A stretch of 64,000 nucleotides of DNA from Azolla caroliniana (Eukaryota; Polypodiophyta), in assembly GCA_043228905.1 (NCBI GenBank), contig JBHGNT010000012.1, positions 19,840,001 through 19,904,000 on the forward strand, in the 5' to 3' direction. Below are positions 10,471-22,162 of the stretch, one piece after another; the stretch's first letter is position 1, and the number at the start of each line of letters is the position of its first letter. Made by a program: the position numbers and the translations under genes. The notes under the pieces are model-generated. The model made no database searches and was not told the DNA's origin. It saw nothing but the letters and a program-made list of their open reading frames with translations.

Positions 10471-11873
10471 AGGAATATTGTGTCTTTGGGGCAACAATAC
10501 AGTATATATGTGAAAAGATATCAAACTTTCTGTCAATTTTAGACTTTTTTAGTGACATTTGCCATATTTTGTAACAAATAGGGGCCTTACTTATAGAGGT
10601 TTTATGACTTATTATAGCTTAAAATAGTAGAATATAACCCACGAATTACCTTTATGATACCAAATTCAAGTCTATTATATGCAAATTCTCTACAATATAC
10701 AACCTTAATCTAGTTGACCACCTAACTTATGTTTTCGCATGTCCTTTCTTAAATAGGTCGTTTGAGAACTTGTCAGACCGACCTGTGAAGAAGATAAAGC
10801 TCCGGATACAGGGCTCTCCAATTGAAAGCCAGACCCTAATAGCTCTTGAGAACATTAAGAGAGGAAAGAAGTTTCTCTTCAACGAGGAGACAAAATCTCA
10901 ACCACCCAATGAGGTTAGCCAAAAGAAAATATTAGCAGCTACTGGTGGTGAAGACCTTCCTGACCGTGATCTAACAGACAAGGAATGGTGTATGCAATAC
11001 ATCGACTCCAAGAAAAAAGTCATGTTGTATACAACAAAGAAGAAGGGCAAGGGGCAACTTGAAAATGAAACCGCATTTATGTATGGCCGTATTCTAAGAT
11101 TTGACTACGAAGATTCAGATTCGGCCAACATTCTTGTAATGATAGAGTGCTCTAAGGGGGTACGTAAAGTGTTCCTTTCTGAATATCTACTAGTAAAGGA
11201 ATCTTGTGGGCCAGAAGCTTTTAAAAAAGATCTAGAAAGCTCACAAAACCTTATTGTCACCTTGAGGCCTTACATACAAGGCCATGTAACTCTAAGGGAG
11301 CCCTTGCCCTCCCCAGTGAAGGCCCCAAAAAGGGCATCTAAAGTACAATCAAGACCACCAAAAAAGAAGACCACTAAAATGTCGGACTCCGACTCATCAA
11401 GCTCAAATGAAGATGAGGATACTAAGGGGACGCCAGGACCTGAGCTGACATCGGGTGTGTTGTCATTTGAGCAGAATAAGATACGGAGAGAGTTAATGGA
11501 ACGTAAACTGGTCAAGAAAGGGCAAGTGTTTAATTTTCCTATAACACACATCCATTGGCCCCCTATAGATGAAAAAATAGGACGAAGAGCACTTGAGATT
11601 AGAGAGCCACACCGAATGCATGTTCAAAATCTCAAGAAAAAAATGAAAATTAATCCACATGCTACCGTTGTGCCTTTTATTATTATGGTGGATCCCGAAG
11701 AATGTGAAACCATTGATGATTTCGATATAAGAAAGCATGATCAATACAATTACTTTGTAATTGGTGGATCGCATTCGGCAAAGGCACGTCGACAACTTGT
11801 GAGAGAACATCCAATGACTTTCTTCTTCAAGTATGCCGAGTGCAAAATTTACGTGGGTCTCACAGCTGAAGAG

Positions 11874-12292
11874 TGTTACCGGCCGGCAAGGAGTCCAAAA
11901 TACGGAGTGAAGGAATTAATTAAGTATGGTTGTAAATAAGCATAGTATGGACGGACGGACTGGAAATGGTATGCCGTTCCAGATCCGGACGGATCCCGAA
12001 TGGGTGCGATAGGCACCGTTTTGTACTACGGGCCGGAAACCTATTTAAAGGCCCGGACCCCATTGTAATCGGGGCGGATAATTAATAGAGCATATGGTGT
12101 TTATACTTCTGTGTTGATTTCCGTTCTGTAATTACTGTTATATCTTACGCGTGTAATTAACAAAAGCGATCTAATCGTGTAACCTACTTAAGTCGGTGTA
12201 ATCGTTGAGTCATAATCCTATGCCGTAATCACCCTTTGGTGAAGTGTCTCCGTGACACCTTGTGTTAGGCCTTGTCCAGTCAGAGAATAACA
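11874..12292 (+). repeat. 5' LTR of gypsy element
   Basis: 419-bp LTR starting TGTTACCGGCCGG. A CTATTTAAAGG TATA-like box lies near 12040. It differs from the 3' LTR by GGAAATGG/GGAAACGG and GTCCAGTC/GTCCGGTC. Confidence 0.93.
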
Positions 12293-12345
12293 CAGTTTTG
12301 GCGACCACGATTCCTGCTTTCTCGCAGCGAACGACGGCTTAATGG

Positions 12346-12647
12346 ATGACTAGACCAACGCACGACCTGGTTACAGACCGAGCTCGACGCCTCGCCGAAC
12401 GGCAAAGACGGCGTGAGACTTTCCAGCAAGCAGCGCACGAAATTCGCTCGGATCGTTCGTTCTCCAACGAGATCCGGAGAGTCGCGGAGGAATCTCTTCG
12501 GTTACAGCAAACTCGCGACCAGGACGACGGAAGCAGTCTAAGTAGTCTCCGGGAAACCGAACGCCTCCTCGAGGCGCTGGCAAGCGGAGAAAACGAGGCA
12601 GAAGCCTTTTCAGCCTACGAATCGGATTCCGACGGGGGATACAGCGT
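12346..12647 (+). pseudogene. gag: Gypsy gag N-terminus, cut off by solo LTR
   Basis: This open stretch starts at ATG 12346 (an ATG four bases earlier meets a stop at once). It encodes about 100 residues of charged, Arg/Glu-rich helix typical of a Gag N-terminus. At 12647 the frame runs into the inserted solo LTR. If the LTR and one copy of its GCGT duplication are ignored, the frame continues directly into the long gag-pol frame at 13478. Total length would then be about 1,948 codons. Confidence 0.75.
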
Positions 12648-13473
12648 TGTCGTGCCTTTCGGCTCCGGATCGTTGCGTGAGTCGGGTGGGAACCACAGAG
12701 GTCTTGGACTAGGAGAAAGAAGTTCGTGAGATAGAGATTAATTATGAGTAAATAGCAAAGAGAAAGATAAGAAACTCGTGAATCACACGAGTATACTATA
12801 TTAATTGGTACTTAGGGTGTTAAGAGAGAAGTAGATGTATAAATCGTGAATCCCACGAATAATTTTTGTATTGATTAATACTTAATCCAAATAATCAACA
12901 ACCCTTTATATATTTCTCTCCTCCTTATATAAGGAAGGAAGAGCTAAGCATGGCTTCATGCTTTTTTTTTTACAAAAAGTGTTCATGTCCACTAAATGTG
13001 CATGTGATGCTTTTTTATTTCCTAAGTATAGGGCTCATGCACGCTAGATGTGCATGAGTTATTTTTAGTGTCTCGTCTTTTTCATATATTAAAAAAATAC
13101 ACGATTTACCTTTTAATAAAGGTATGCATAAATAAAGGTCTTATACGTATTAAATCTATATTTAAAACACTTAAGATAAGTTAATGTAATGGTAAGGTTG
13201 GGGTTTGTCAACGTGGAGGTGCAGAGTTTGAATCACGCCCTGCGCAGTAGTGAGTATTTCCTTCTTTTTTTTACATTTATGTCTCTTTATCCGGCTCTTC
13301 CTTGCCGGTATGCCGTTTTCTTCCTTGCCGGTATGTCGTTTTCCTCCTTGCCGGTATGCCGTTTTCCTCCTTGCCGGTATGCCGTTTTCTTCCGGTTCTC
13401 ACCGAGCACTCCATTCTCTATCCGGAGGGACAAAAATATAATTTCCACATAGTGTGCAACCTACACTACGACA
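12648..13473 (-). mobile_element. Solo LTR of the TR-GAG family (inverted)
   Basis: 826 bp running TGTCGTGCC...CACTACGACA on the plus strand, that is, inverted relative to the LTRs at 6612 and 9343. It shares the terminal TCGGCTCCGGATCGTT(T)GCGTGAGTCGGGTGGGAACC block, two CTCGTGAATC-type hairpins (12775-12791, 12844-12858) and the tRNA-like module (A box from 13182, B box from 13225). The 4-bp GCGT flanks both sides (12644-12647, 13474-13477). A TGCCGGTATGCCGTTTTCYTCCT repeat at about 13300-13400 is specific to this copy. No internal region remains, as expected after LTR-LTR recombination. Confidence 0.85.
13182..13250 (+). other. tRNA-like module in solo LTR
   Basis: A-box-like TAATGTAATGG at 13182 and B-box-like AGTTTGAATCA at 13225 have the same 43-nt spacing as the modules in the other LTRs, and are antisense to the element. 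The B box has lost key positions. Confidence 0.5.
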
Positions 13474-13477
13474 GCGT

Positions 13478-16400
13478 GCACACGAACTACCGGAGCAGCA
13501 ACGATACCCCCGGCGGCCCGGAGGACGACGGGTCGGATACCGTGCCGACTCCAGAACCGGAACCGATCGACCAGGGCTATCCGGAACCGCAAACGGAAGC
13601 CGTCAACCCACCAACACCGGAAGTGGAAGAAGCAAAGCCACCGACACCGACGAAAGAGCCGGTGAAGGAACCGGAAAAAGAACCGGAAGAGGAACCGGAA
13701 AAAGCACCGGCAAAAGAACCGGAAGTGGAACCGGAGAGAAAACCGGAAAGATATCAACAAACGCCACTAAACCGCGGCCTAATACTGGACGACGACATGC
13801 CGTTCCAATACTCAAAGTATCGCGATGATCCGGACGCGGAAGCGCATGTTCATGCCTTCGAGCAGACATGGGAAGCAAATCACACGTCCCAGCGAATGAC
13901 ACCGGAGGAAGAAGAACGCTCGAAGATAGCGGAATTCGGGCTCACATTGGAAGGACCAGCGACACGATGGCGGCGGACGCAGGACCCGGCGACCATCACA
14001 ACCTTTGGAGAATTAAAAGCAAAATTCTTGCATTTTTTCCACAAGGAGGTCGACCAGACGACAATGGTGGGCCTGTTTTATACGATCCGACAGGAGGCAG
14101 GGGAAAGCATTCCCCAATTCGTCATCCGTTTCCAACGAATGCATAGCCAGCTTGCCCGTACACCCCCGGAGGAGGAATTACGGACGATATTTTTAAACGC
14201 ACTCCGGGAACCGTTACGCACGGTGTGTACGGTAATTGACTTTCGAGGAAGCACCATTGACCAGGTCATTGACCGGGTTAGAGAAATGGAAAAGTCAAGC
14301 TCATGGCTTACACTGGGAGCACTGCAACGGGCGTTACCCACCGATGAAGATCTCCGGTTCCGGCAGGCAATTCAATGCACAATCTGCTTGAATGCCGGAC
14401 ACTCGGCAGTGGAATGCACCATGCGAACTCAGTGTGTGATTTGTCAATCCAAGAGTCATACAACGGACCGGTGCGAGTATAACCTGTTAAACCGACAAGC
14501 ACCACCCGTCCGACGGATCGAGCCAAGAAGCAGCCAAGACGAAGATGACGATCGTTGGCAAAGAATGAACCGGTACCGACCGGCACAGGATGTCCGGTAC
14601 GGAGACAGACAAGAGAATGATGGCCGGTACGGGAATCGGCATGATAACTACAACCGGTATGAGCGATCGGACCGTTATCGGGAGTCCAACAGACGACACG
14701 AGCAATACGACAGAGACCATTCCCCTGGTTACCGAAGGCACCAGGAGGACTACGACCGATTTTACGATCCACCACGACCGGACTACCGAAATAAAAATAA
14801 GAATAATAAGAAACGTAATTTCAAGAAAGGTGGTCACCCTAGGGACCCGGAACATGGAACCCCAAGGAGCCAACCGGCACAGAACGCACCACTCACTACG
14901 GGACCGACTCCGGATACCAGCAATGCTGAATCCAGCAATACCCGTAAAGAGTATTGTTATTACTGCAGGCAGGAAGGCCACTACAGTAACCAGTGCCCGG
15001 CAAAGAGCTACGATAAACGACCAGCAGTTAATATGGTGGTTCCGGAAGTGGCGGATATACAGCAAGTAACCACACGGTCGAAAGGCATGGCCAAAGAGTG
15101 GGAAACACAAGAGGCCATACGAAAACAGGCGACGGAATGGGTGAAGGAAGCCAATGAAAGGAACGTCGCGGACGTGGAACGGCAAAAGGCGAATACCATA
15201 GGAAGTGCCGGCGGTAGCCACCCAGAAAACGAGACATGGCAAGCACTGCAAGAATGTCAGATCACGTTGCCATTAGGAAGACTCTTGCAGCTCGTGCCGC
15301 GATTTACGGAAGGACTAAAAACGGGCATGACATACGGTATAGCCCCACCGGCACCAGTCCTCTTCTCGAATCCGGAGGAGGGACCGACGGTGGTGGACAC
15401 TAGTAGTCCGGTGATTACAGCTATTGTCAAAGGGCACGAACTTCCCGGCACAGTAATCGATGGAGGTTCCGGGGTGAACGTAATAAGCCTCCACACGTGT
15501 GATGCCTTAGGTATACATGAATGGGAGCCATGTCCGTTCTGGCTACGGATGGCGGATACGAGCTCTGTACGGCCGACGGGCTTAATACGGAAATTGGAAG
15601 TCACCATAGGAGGTCACACATTTCACATCTCGGTTGTAGTGCTGCAGCTACAGGCGCAAGGCGCGTACCCACTGTTGCTGGGCAGACCATGGTTGAAAAC
15701 AGCACACATCAAGCAAAATTGGCGGAAAAATATGATTACCTTCCGGCGCGGAAAAGCCAAGGTCCGGGTACCGACACAACCACGGACGAGCAACGGTAAG
15801 GAATGCACACCGCTGTATGCGGAATGCGTGAACATGCTTGAAGGGTTGGCAGACGACGAAGAAGCCCAGTACTTGGAGGAACACCCGAAGATCGTACCAC
15901 TCTTCGAGATTGACGTAGCTGAAGCCGTAGCGCCATACTTGCCGCAGCGGGACGACACCGAAGCCGAACCAGACAAAGATTCGATTCGGGAATTACGGCA
16001 AGCACAGGAAGTGTTGGAACGGGAAATGGCCGTTTCCCAACGGGTAAAAACATCCCAGCTCGACGAAGTGAATCTAGGAAGCAAGGACGAATCAAAGCCG
16101 GTACACATCGCCAAAGAAATGAAGCCGGAAGATAAAGCGGCGATGATCAAACTTCTCACGGAGTTTCGCGACGTATTCGCCTGGTCATACGAAGACATGC
16201 GAGGGCTGGACCCTCAATTATATCAGCATCAGATCCACTTAGGCAAGGACGCGAAACCAGTGGCGCAAAGACGTTACCGAATGAACCCCAACTACGCCGC
16301 CAAAGTGAAGGAGGAAATCGACAAACTCCTAAGAGTGGGCTTCATCCGGCCGGTAAAGAAAGCGACGTGGTTGAGCCCCATCGTCGTTGTTCCAAAGAAG

Positions 16401-19022
16401 AACGGTAAAATCCGCGTGTGTGTAGATTACAGGAAACTAAATGCAGCCACAATTACGGATGCATTCCCTCTTCCGTTCACGGATGGAGTACTGGATGCCG
16501 TCGCCGGCCATGAAGTTTATAGTTTTTTAGACGGGTTCAGCGGATACAATCAAATCCGGATGCACCCTGACGACCAGGAGAAGACAGCGTTCGTCACCGA
16601 ATGGGGGGTGTTTGTGGCCGAAGTAATGATGTTCGGCCTAAAAACGGCACCAGCAACTTTCCAGCGAATCATCATGGAGATCTTCGGCGAATACATTCCT
16701 GCCTTCATGCAGGTTTTCCTGGATGATTTTGCAGTCTATAGCCGGGGAAAAGACCATTTGCAGCACCTACGGTTATGCCTTGAAAAGTGTAGGTTATACC
16801 GGCTAAGCTTAAACCCAGCAAAATGCATCTTTGGAGTTTCAAGTGGAATCTTACTGGGACACATTGTAAGTAAGGAGGGCATTGCGGTCGACCCGGACAA
16901 AGTAAACGCGATACTAGGGGCACCGGCGCCGAAAACGGCCAAAGCACTAAGCCGATTCTTAGGACAGATCCGGTGGCACAGCCGGATGCTCCGTCACTTG
17001 GCTGACTTGGCTACACCATTACACACCGCGGTACATCGGACACCGTTCCAATGGACGGATACGGAGGATGAGGCATACAATGCCCTGAAGGTACTTTTGT
17101 CGCAAGCACCCGTCGTGCAGCCTCCGGATTGGAGCAAGGAATTTCATGTGTTCGTGGACGCTTCCGACATCGCTATCGGCAGCGCCTTAATGCAACTTAC
17201 GGAGCCCAAATGGTACCGGCCGGTATATTACGCAAGCCGGAAGCTGTCCCAAGCGGAGAAGAACTATTCGACGATGGAACGGGAGGCCCTGGGCATGATC
17301 TACAGTGTCACAAAGTTTCATCATTACCTATTGGGAAGGAAGTTCTCCTTTCATGTGGATCACTCGGCGCTCCTGTACTTAGTGTCCAAGGCGTCCCTGA
17401 CCGGTAAGTTGGCCCGTTGGACCTTGCTGTTGCAGGAGTTCGAATTCGAGATCTTCCACCGGCCCGGTATCCAGCATGCCGTAGCAGACTACCTGAGCCG
17501 GTTAGAGTCCGGAGAATCAGGCGTCGGAGTAGCGGATGAATTCCCGGACGCAGAGTTATTCCGTATCACCCCGGAAACGGCAGCGGACGACACGGTGGTA
17601 TCAGAAGATAGGTGGCTGACAAACATGCACCAGTTCCTAAGCACGGGCCTGCCACCGGAGGAAATGAACCGGGACGAGAGGAAACGACTGGCGGTGCAGA
17701 GCCGCAATTTTTGTCTGTTACGGGACACTCTCTACCACAAGGGAGCAGATGGAATATGGAGACGGGCAGTCCGTAGTGACGAGAAACAAGTAATCTTACA
17801 GGAAGCACACTGTGGGATTGCCGGAGGACACTATGCCGGGGAAGCGACGGCAAGGAAAGTATGGCAGAGCGGCTTATGGTGGCCCACGACGTTAAAAGAC
17901 GCCGTCAAGTATGCTAAGGAATGTGACCTATGCCAACGAATGGGCCAGCCTACGGAGCAAGCACGGATGCCACACCAACCGGTACTTCCACTAGAGCCAT
18001 TCCAGAAGTGGGGGTTGGATTTTGTCGGACCGTTCAAGCCACCGGCAATGAGAACGGGTAATCGTTATGTCATCGTGGCAACAGATTATTGCACTAAATG
18101 GGTGGAGGCTAGGGCCTTGAGAGACAATACCGCGTCATCCACAGCAAAATTCCTATACGAGAACATTTGGTGCCGATATGGATGTCCGATTGAATTAATC
18201 AGCGACCAAGGAGGGCACTTCCTCGGCCAGGTAGTTGAAAGCTTAACAACGTTCTATGCCGTGGTCCATAAACGGAGCACACCGTACTACCCACAAGCGA
18301 ACGGGTTAGCAGAGTCCACCAACAAAACGCTGCAGAACATTCTCCGCAAAATCGTCAATGAAAACCGGACGGACTGGGACACAAAGCTCCATAGCGCGCT
18401 ATGGGCGTACCGGACGGCATACAAAACAAGTATCCGGACAACGCCGTTCCGGTTAGCGTTCGGCTTAGAGGCGGTCATGCCGGTGGAATTTCAGGTACCA
18501 AGCTTACGGATCCAACTACGGGAACGGCTGAATGAAAAGGAGTCGGAAGAAAGGCGGCTAGCAGCACTATGCGAACTGGAGGAGCAACGGCTGGCCAGCA
18601 TCCTACACATGGAACTGGAGCAACGACGACGGAAAGCGTTCGTTGACCGTCACCGGAAAGGCAATGAAAAGATGTTCGAAATCGGAAAGCCGGTGCTAGT
18701 ATTCCAAACGAGGATGGGCAAGATGCCGGGTAAACTCCGGTTTAGATGGACAGGCCCGTATTGGCTGACACGGGAATACAACGGGTCCTATCAGTTAGGG
18801 ACACTTGCCGGTGAAGTACTAGGCAAGTGGGTCAACGGATTTAGACTAAAGCCCTATAAAGGACCGATGCCAAATAACCCGTTTATGCAGCCCACCGGCA
18901 CTATACCGGGAACGGTACGGATGGAAGAAAAAGACGACGGGGAACCCGTAGAAGAGGCGAAGGAAGACACGGCAACCCGTAAGGAAAACGGTAAGGGTTC
19001 GAAGGGACCTACGGATGTGTAA
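13478..19022 (+). CDS. gag-pol: Gypsy Gag-Pol polyprotein (most of gag, PR, RT, RNase H, INT)
   Basis: One uninterrupted frame ends at TAA 19020-19022. A Pro/Glu-rich spacer of KEPEKEP repeats (13600-13750) precedes a retrotransposon Gag domain (about 13790-14300). Two zinc-binding clusters follow: CTICLNAGH... (about 14375-14475) and CYYCRQEGHYSNQC (about 14950-15000). The protease active site reads DGGSG (near 15459) instead of the usual D(T/S)G. The reverse transcriptase has FLDD (near 16715) in place of YxDD. RNase H shows VFVDASDIAIG (near 17155). Integrase has an HHCC finger (about 17800-17940) and the D..D..E core with LDFVGPF, SDQGGHF and GLAESTN. There is no chromodomain. The frame contains no stop, so the element could be transpositionally competent apart from the gag interruption. 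Confidence 0.9.
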
Positions 19023-19386
19023 GGTCACATACAGTCATTAAAAAAAAAAAAAAAAAAAAAACATTAAAAATCGAGGTATGAACGGACGTGAAAGCAAGGA
19101 GCGAAAAGGTACGTAGTGGGCATTTAAGAGCCGCCACATTGCTTAATACTAAATTGGTACACGACGTGCGCATGCTCGAAAAAGGCGCCAAGACGCACAG
19201 AGAAAAAGAAGAACGCATGGAGACCTTTTTTTTCGCGAGCCAAGAAGCATAGAAGCACCAAGGCAGTGGAAGCTTAGCAAACGCGAACCTGCACTCAGAG
19301 AACCCCCACGTTCGGAACGCTCTCTCTCTCGCTCTCACTCTCATCACCACTCTACCTCGCCATCTTTCCTCGACCTCGAAGCAGAC
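19023..19386 (+). promoter_or_regulatory. Spacer between pol and 3' ORF: A-tract and pyrimidine-rich leader
   Basis: An A-tract of about 22 bases lies at 19040-19061. A CT-rich tract (CTCTCTCTCGCTCTCACTCTC) runs at about 19321-19345, just before ATG 19387. A CT-rich leader close to a start codon is common in plant 5' UTRs, so an internal promoter driving the 3' ORF is possible but not shown. Confidence 0.35.
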
Positions 19387-22110
19387 ATGGAACCACAAAC
19401 GCTGTCGGAAGCGGCCAGGAAATGGTTCAGGCAACACGGGCTGGATGGGTTCTTGACCATCATGGAGGCACCACCGCACAAAGAAGCCGACCGGGTCATC
19501 AAGGAGCTCGACACGGAAGTCATCACCGAGGAAGCGATCCGTGCGCTAACAGGCCTTCCGGAGGGAGGTATTTTTCAGATTGATAACCCAACCTCGGAGC
19601 AACTCATCCGATATTTCGGTGAGTACTCTGTAGCCGGCAAAGGCTATCGAACGCAGGGCGGCGAAGATCCGCTATTCAGGGAGATAGCTCGAGTGCTCCA
19701 TGAGTACGGCCACGTGTACCCCCGACCCCCTGTCATGCCAAAAAATCGGGCAGGGATGATCATAGCCACCTATGAAGGGATCAAGGTGGACTGGCCGGTG
19801 TTGATTGCAGACGGTTTGTGCGCGGCAATCGACATGGTACGAGGGAAGGACGGCAAGGAGGGCCGGAAGCTGTGGCATGCCGTAGCTCAGTGGATAACAT
19901 TGCTCGTGCCGCCGGTCGAGACCGTTCAGCCAAAGAAGCGGCCAAGATTATCGGAAGGAAACACTTCGAAACCCGCGTCCAAACGACAGCAGCTGCTGGC
20001 GTCAAAGGCGACGAAAGGGAAGAAACGGCTCCCAGAACCGGAGGAGGTGTCACCGGTGGGACCCATTAAGATAACCATACGGCGACCAGGACAGAAGGAA
20101 CCAGAACCCCTGAGCGCACAGAAACATGCCGTTACCCAGGAAGAGGAAACGGAGGAGCCAGAAGAGCACCTCCAACGACGGTCAAGAAGTAGGACTGCCG
20201 GGACAGAGGGGGAGCGTTCGGACCCGCAAAAGGAAGAAATGCCCCCAACTCAACCTGAGCAAACCACAAGGGAGGAACCGGAACCAGTGCGTATAGAACC
20301 GGCCTTGTCGACTTCTATACCAGAAGTCATTCCAACGGCTCCGGAGACGGCGAGAACCGGAACTCAACAGCCGGCGAGCCCAGCCAGCACACACAGCGGC
20401 CAAGGAGTAGAACCAGAACGGCAGATACAGGCACTCAGGCCAGACAATTCCACAGTGAACGAGCCGACCCGACCAGTACAGCAGCAAGGCACCAGTAGCA
20501 TGTGGCTACGGTGGGTAGGCGAGCAGATCGCCGGAGCGGTCGAGTACATAGAGGCGGAGGAGAGAGCGCACCACGAACGGTTGCTCGTCACAACCGTAGA
20601 TCTAGAGACGGCCCGGTCCAGAATCCAGAGCCTTGAACAAGACTTGGACAGGGTCACAAGGGAAATGGCTCAATTGGCTTTGACAACACAAGTCCAAGCA
20701 CCGGTGACTCCGGGCAATGTACAGAATAAAGCGTCAGATCAACCTGTACATAGCAATCAGACCCCGGCAACGGAAACCGTTCCGGAGAGAAATGCGGCAC
20801 AAGCCCAAGAGCTTGCGGACTTAAAGGATGAGCTAGCTGCCCAAGAAGCGCTGAGGAGCCGCGAAAGAGAGTTGAAGACGGCAGCGGAGGCAGAACTCAA
20901 AAAGACTGCTGAGAATCTACGCCGGGCCGAGGAGAGCTTACGAAAAGGCCACCAAGCGTACGACCGGCTCAAGGAGGAAAAGGAGAAAATGTTGCAAGAG
21001 AAGGACAGGCTCCGGAGAAACGCCGAAACAGAAGTAGAGCGCCTGAAAGAGGAACTCCGGCAGCTAAAGGACCGGGAGGACCGGAACCATCGCCAGATCA
21101 ACGGCAAGCTCAAACAAAAAACGGAGGAATTTGAGCACTTGCACCGGGAGTATAAACGGTTGCAAACGGAGCACAAGGAACGGACGGATGAGCTCCGGCA
21201 AGCAGTTGATCGGACCGCAACGGCATACGCTAAGGAACAAGCGGAAACCAGAAGACGGTTGGAAGAGGCGGAGAAGGTTCGGACAGAGCTCCTCAGGCAA
21301 CAGCAGGCGGAAAAAGAAAGAGCGGCGGAGGTACTGCAGAGGCTGCAAACAACATATCAAGGGCAGCTGACGCGCTACAGAGAGCAAGCGGAGGATACGG
21401 CTAATCTCATTAAGCAGTTGAAGGAGGAACGACAAGTTGTGGAAAGTAGAGCGCAAATGGGAGCAAGCCGCATCCAGGATATCATGCGGGCCTGGTTGAA
21501 CCAGACCAAGAGCTTGATTGACAACGGTTCCGTCAAATGGTGGACCAAATGGGCCACGAACGCGGCGGAACTCCAATTGCTCCGGGCCGACGTAGAGAAC
21601 CGGCGGAAGGAGGGAGATGATTGCTATATGCTGACTTCCGAAGACTTCACCGGCATAAGAGATGAGCTGGCCGAAGACTTTCAAGCCTTAGCAGAGGACC
21701 AACGAGGGCAAGTCCGGCAACTTGTAGCTCAGCTGGACGACGACAGGCTGGAGGCGCAGATCCAGTTTGAAAGCTACGAGAGGTCCCGGATCCGGGAACA
21801 GAAAGCACGAGAACCGGTTACGGTCAACCTCAGTGATGAGGAACCGTTACTGGAAGGAGACCGGACCGGAAGCAGTCAAACGGAGATGCCGGAGTCAGAG
21901 AAACAAACGGAGCAGCCGCCTATAGAGCAGCCGGAGCAGTCTCAGTCCCAACCGCAACCACAGCAGCAGCAGCAAGCAAAGCAGCCGGAGCAGCCTCAGT
22001 CCCAACCGCAACCACAGCAGCAGCAGCAAGCACAGCCGCAACAACCACAACCGGAAGAACAAGTGGAAACTCTGGAACAAAGTATTTTGGACAATTTGGG
22101 TGAACAATGA
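19387..22110 (+). CDS. Additional 3' ORF of gypsy element: N-terminal globular domain plus long coiled coil
   Basis: An intact 907-codon ORF. Residues 1-185 are globular with a conserved feel (LTGLPEGGIFQIDNPTSEQL, RYFGEYSVAGKGYR, WHAVAQWITLLVPPV), somewhat like plant-mobile-domain or retrotransposon-associated ORFs, but I cannot assign a family. Residues 185-380 are Pro/Glu/Thr-rich and disordered. Residues about 390-690 are a continuous heptad-rich coiled coil (LEQDLDRV, EKEKMLQEKDRLRR and similar). The C-terminus has QPQPQQQQQ repeats. There is no signal peptide and no transmembrane helix, so it is not an obvious envelope protein. A structural or nucleoprotein role is inferred. Tat/Athila-type elements are known to carry extra ORFs here. 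Confidence 0.7.
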   Translation: MEPQTLSEAARKWFRQHGLDGFLTIMEAPPHKEADRVIKELDTEVITEEAIRALTGLPEGGIFQIDNPTSEQLIRYFGEYSVAGKGYRTQGGEDPLFREIARVLHEYGHVYPRPPVMPKNRAGMIIATYEGIKVDWPVLIADGLCAAIDMVRGKDGKEGRKLWHAVAQWITLLVPPVETVQPKKRPRLSEGNTSKPASKRQQLLASKATKGKKRLPEPEEVSPVGPIKITIRRPGQKEPEPLSAQKHAVTQEEETEEPEEHLQRRSRSRTAGTEGERSDPQKEEMPPTQPEQTTREEPEPVRIEPALSTSIPEVIPTAPETARTGTQQPASPASTHSGQGVEPERQIQALRPDNSTVNEPTRPVQQQGTSSMWLRWVGEQIAGAVEYIEAEERAHHERLLVTTVDLETARSRIQSLEQDLDRVTREMAQLALTTQVQAPVTPGNVQNKASDQPVHSNQTPATETVPERNAAQAQELADLKDELAAQEALRSRERELKTAAEAELKKTAENLRRAEESLRKGHQAYDRLKEEKEKMLQEKDRLRRNAETEVERLKEELRQLKDREDRNHRQINGKLKQKTEEFEHLHREYKRLQTEHKERTDELRQAVDRTATAYAKEQAETRRRLEEAEKVRTELLRQQQAEKERAAEVLQRLQTTYQGQLTRYREQAEDTANLIKQLKEERQVVESRAQMGASRIQDIMRAWLNQTKSLIDNGSVKWWTKWATNAAELQLLRADVENRRKEGDDCYMLTSEDFTGIRDELAEDFQALAEDQRGQVRQLVAQLDDDRLEAQIQFESYERSRIREQKAREPVTVNLSDEEPLLEGDRTGSSQTEMPESEKQTEQPPIEQPEQSQSQPQPQQQQQAKQPEQPQSQPQPQQQQQAQPQQPQPEEQVETLEQSILDNLGEQ

Positions 22111-22162
22111 AGGGGCCGAGAAGGGTTCGACGTACAGGGTACTGTCCCACGGGCGTGCCATG

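Larger units (their letters stand above)
6514..11873 (+). pseudogene. ParB-like/DNA-methylase-like gene, 5' part (exons 1-2)
   Basis: Exon 1 is 6514-6548 (ATG TCT TCA, donor AG|GTAAGC). Exon 2 begins at 10757 after an AAATAG acceptor and continues in frame for 372 codons to 11873, where a gypsy element is inserted. The protein starts basic, then has an acidic/Ser linker. A ParB/Srx-like domain follows: an ITHIHWPP strand, VPFIIMVDPEE, NYFVIGGSHSAKARRQLV (compare the GxxR loop of ParB), and KIYVGLTAEE. ParB N-terminal domains bind DNA or hydrolyse nucleotides; the role here is unknown. The 3' part resumes at 22587. Intron 1 is 4.2 kb, of which 3.46 kb is a TR-GAG retrotransposon. Exon 2 itself has no stop, so the gene was intact until recently or the lesions are clustered downstream. 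Confidence 0.6.

Noticed and set aside
19387-22110. Envelope gene of an endogenous plant retrovirus
   Set aside because: No signal peptide, transmembrane helix or furin-like site; coiled-coil and low-complexity composition instead.
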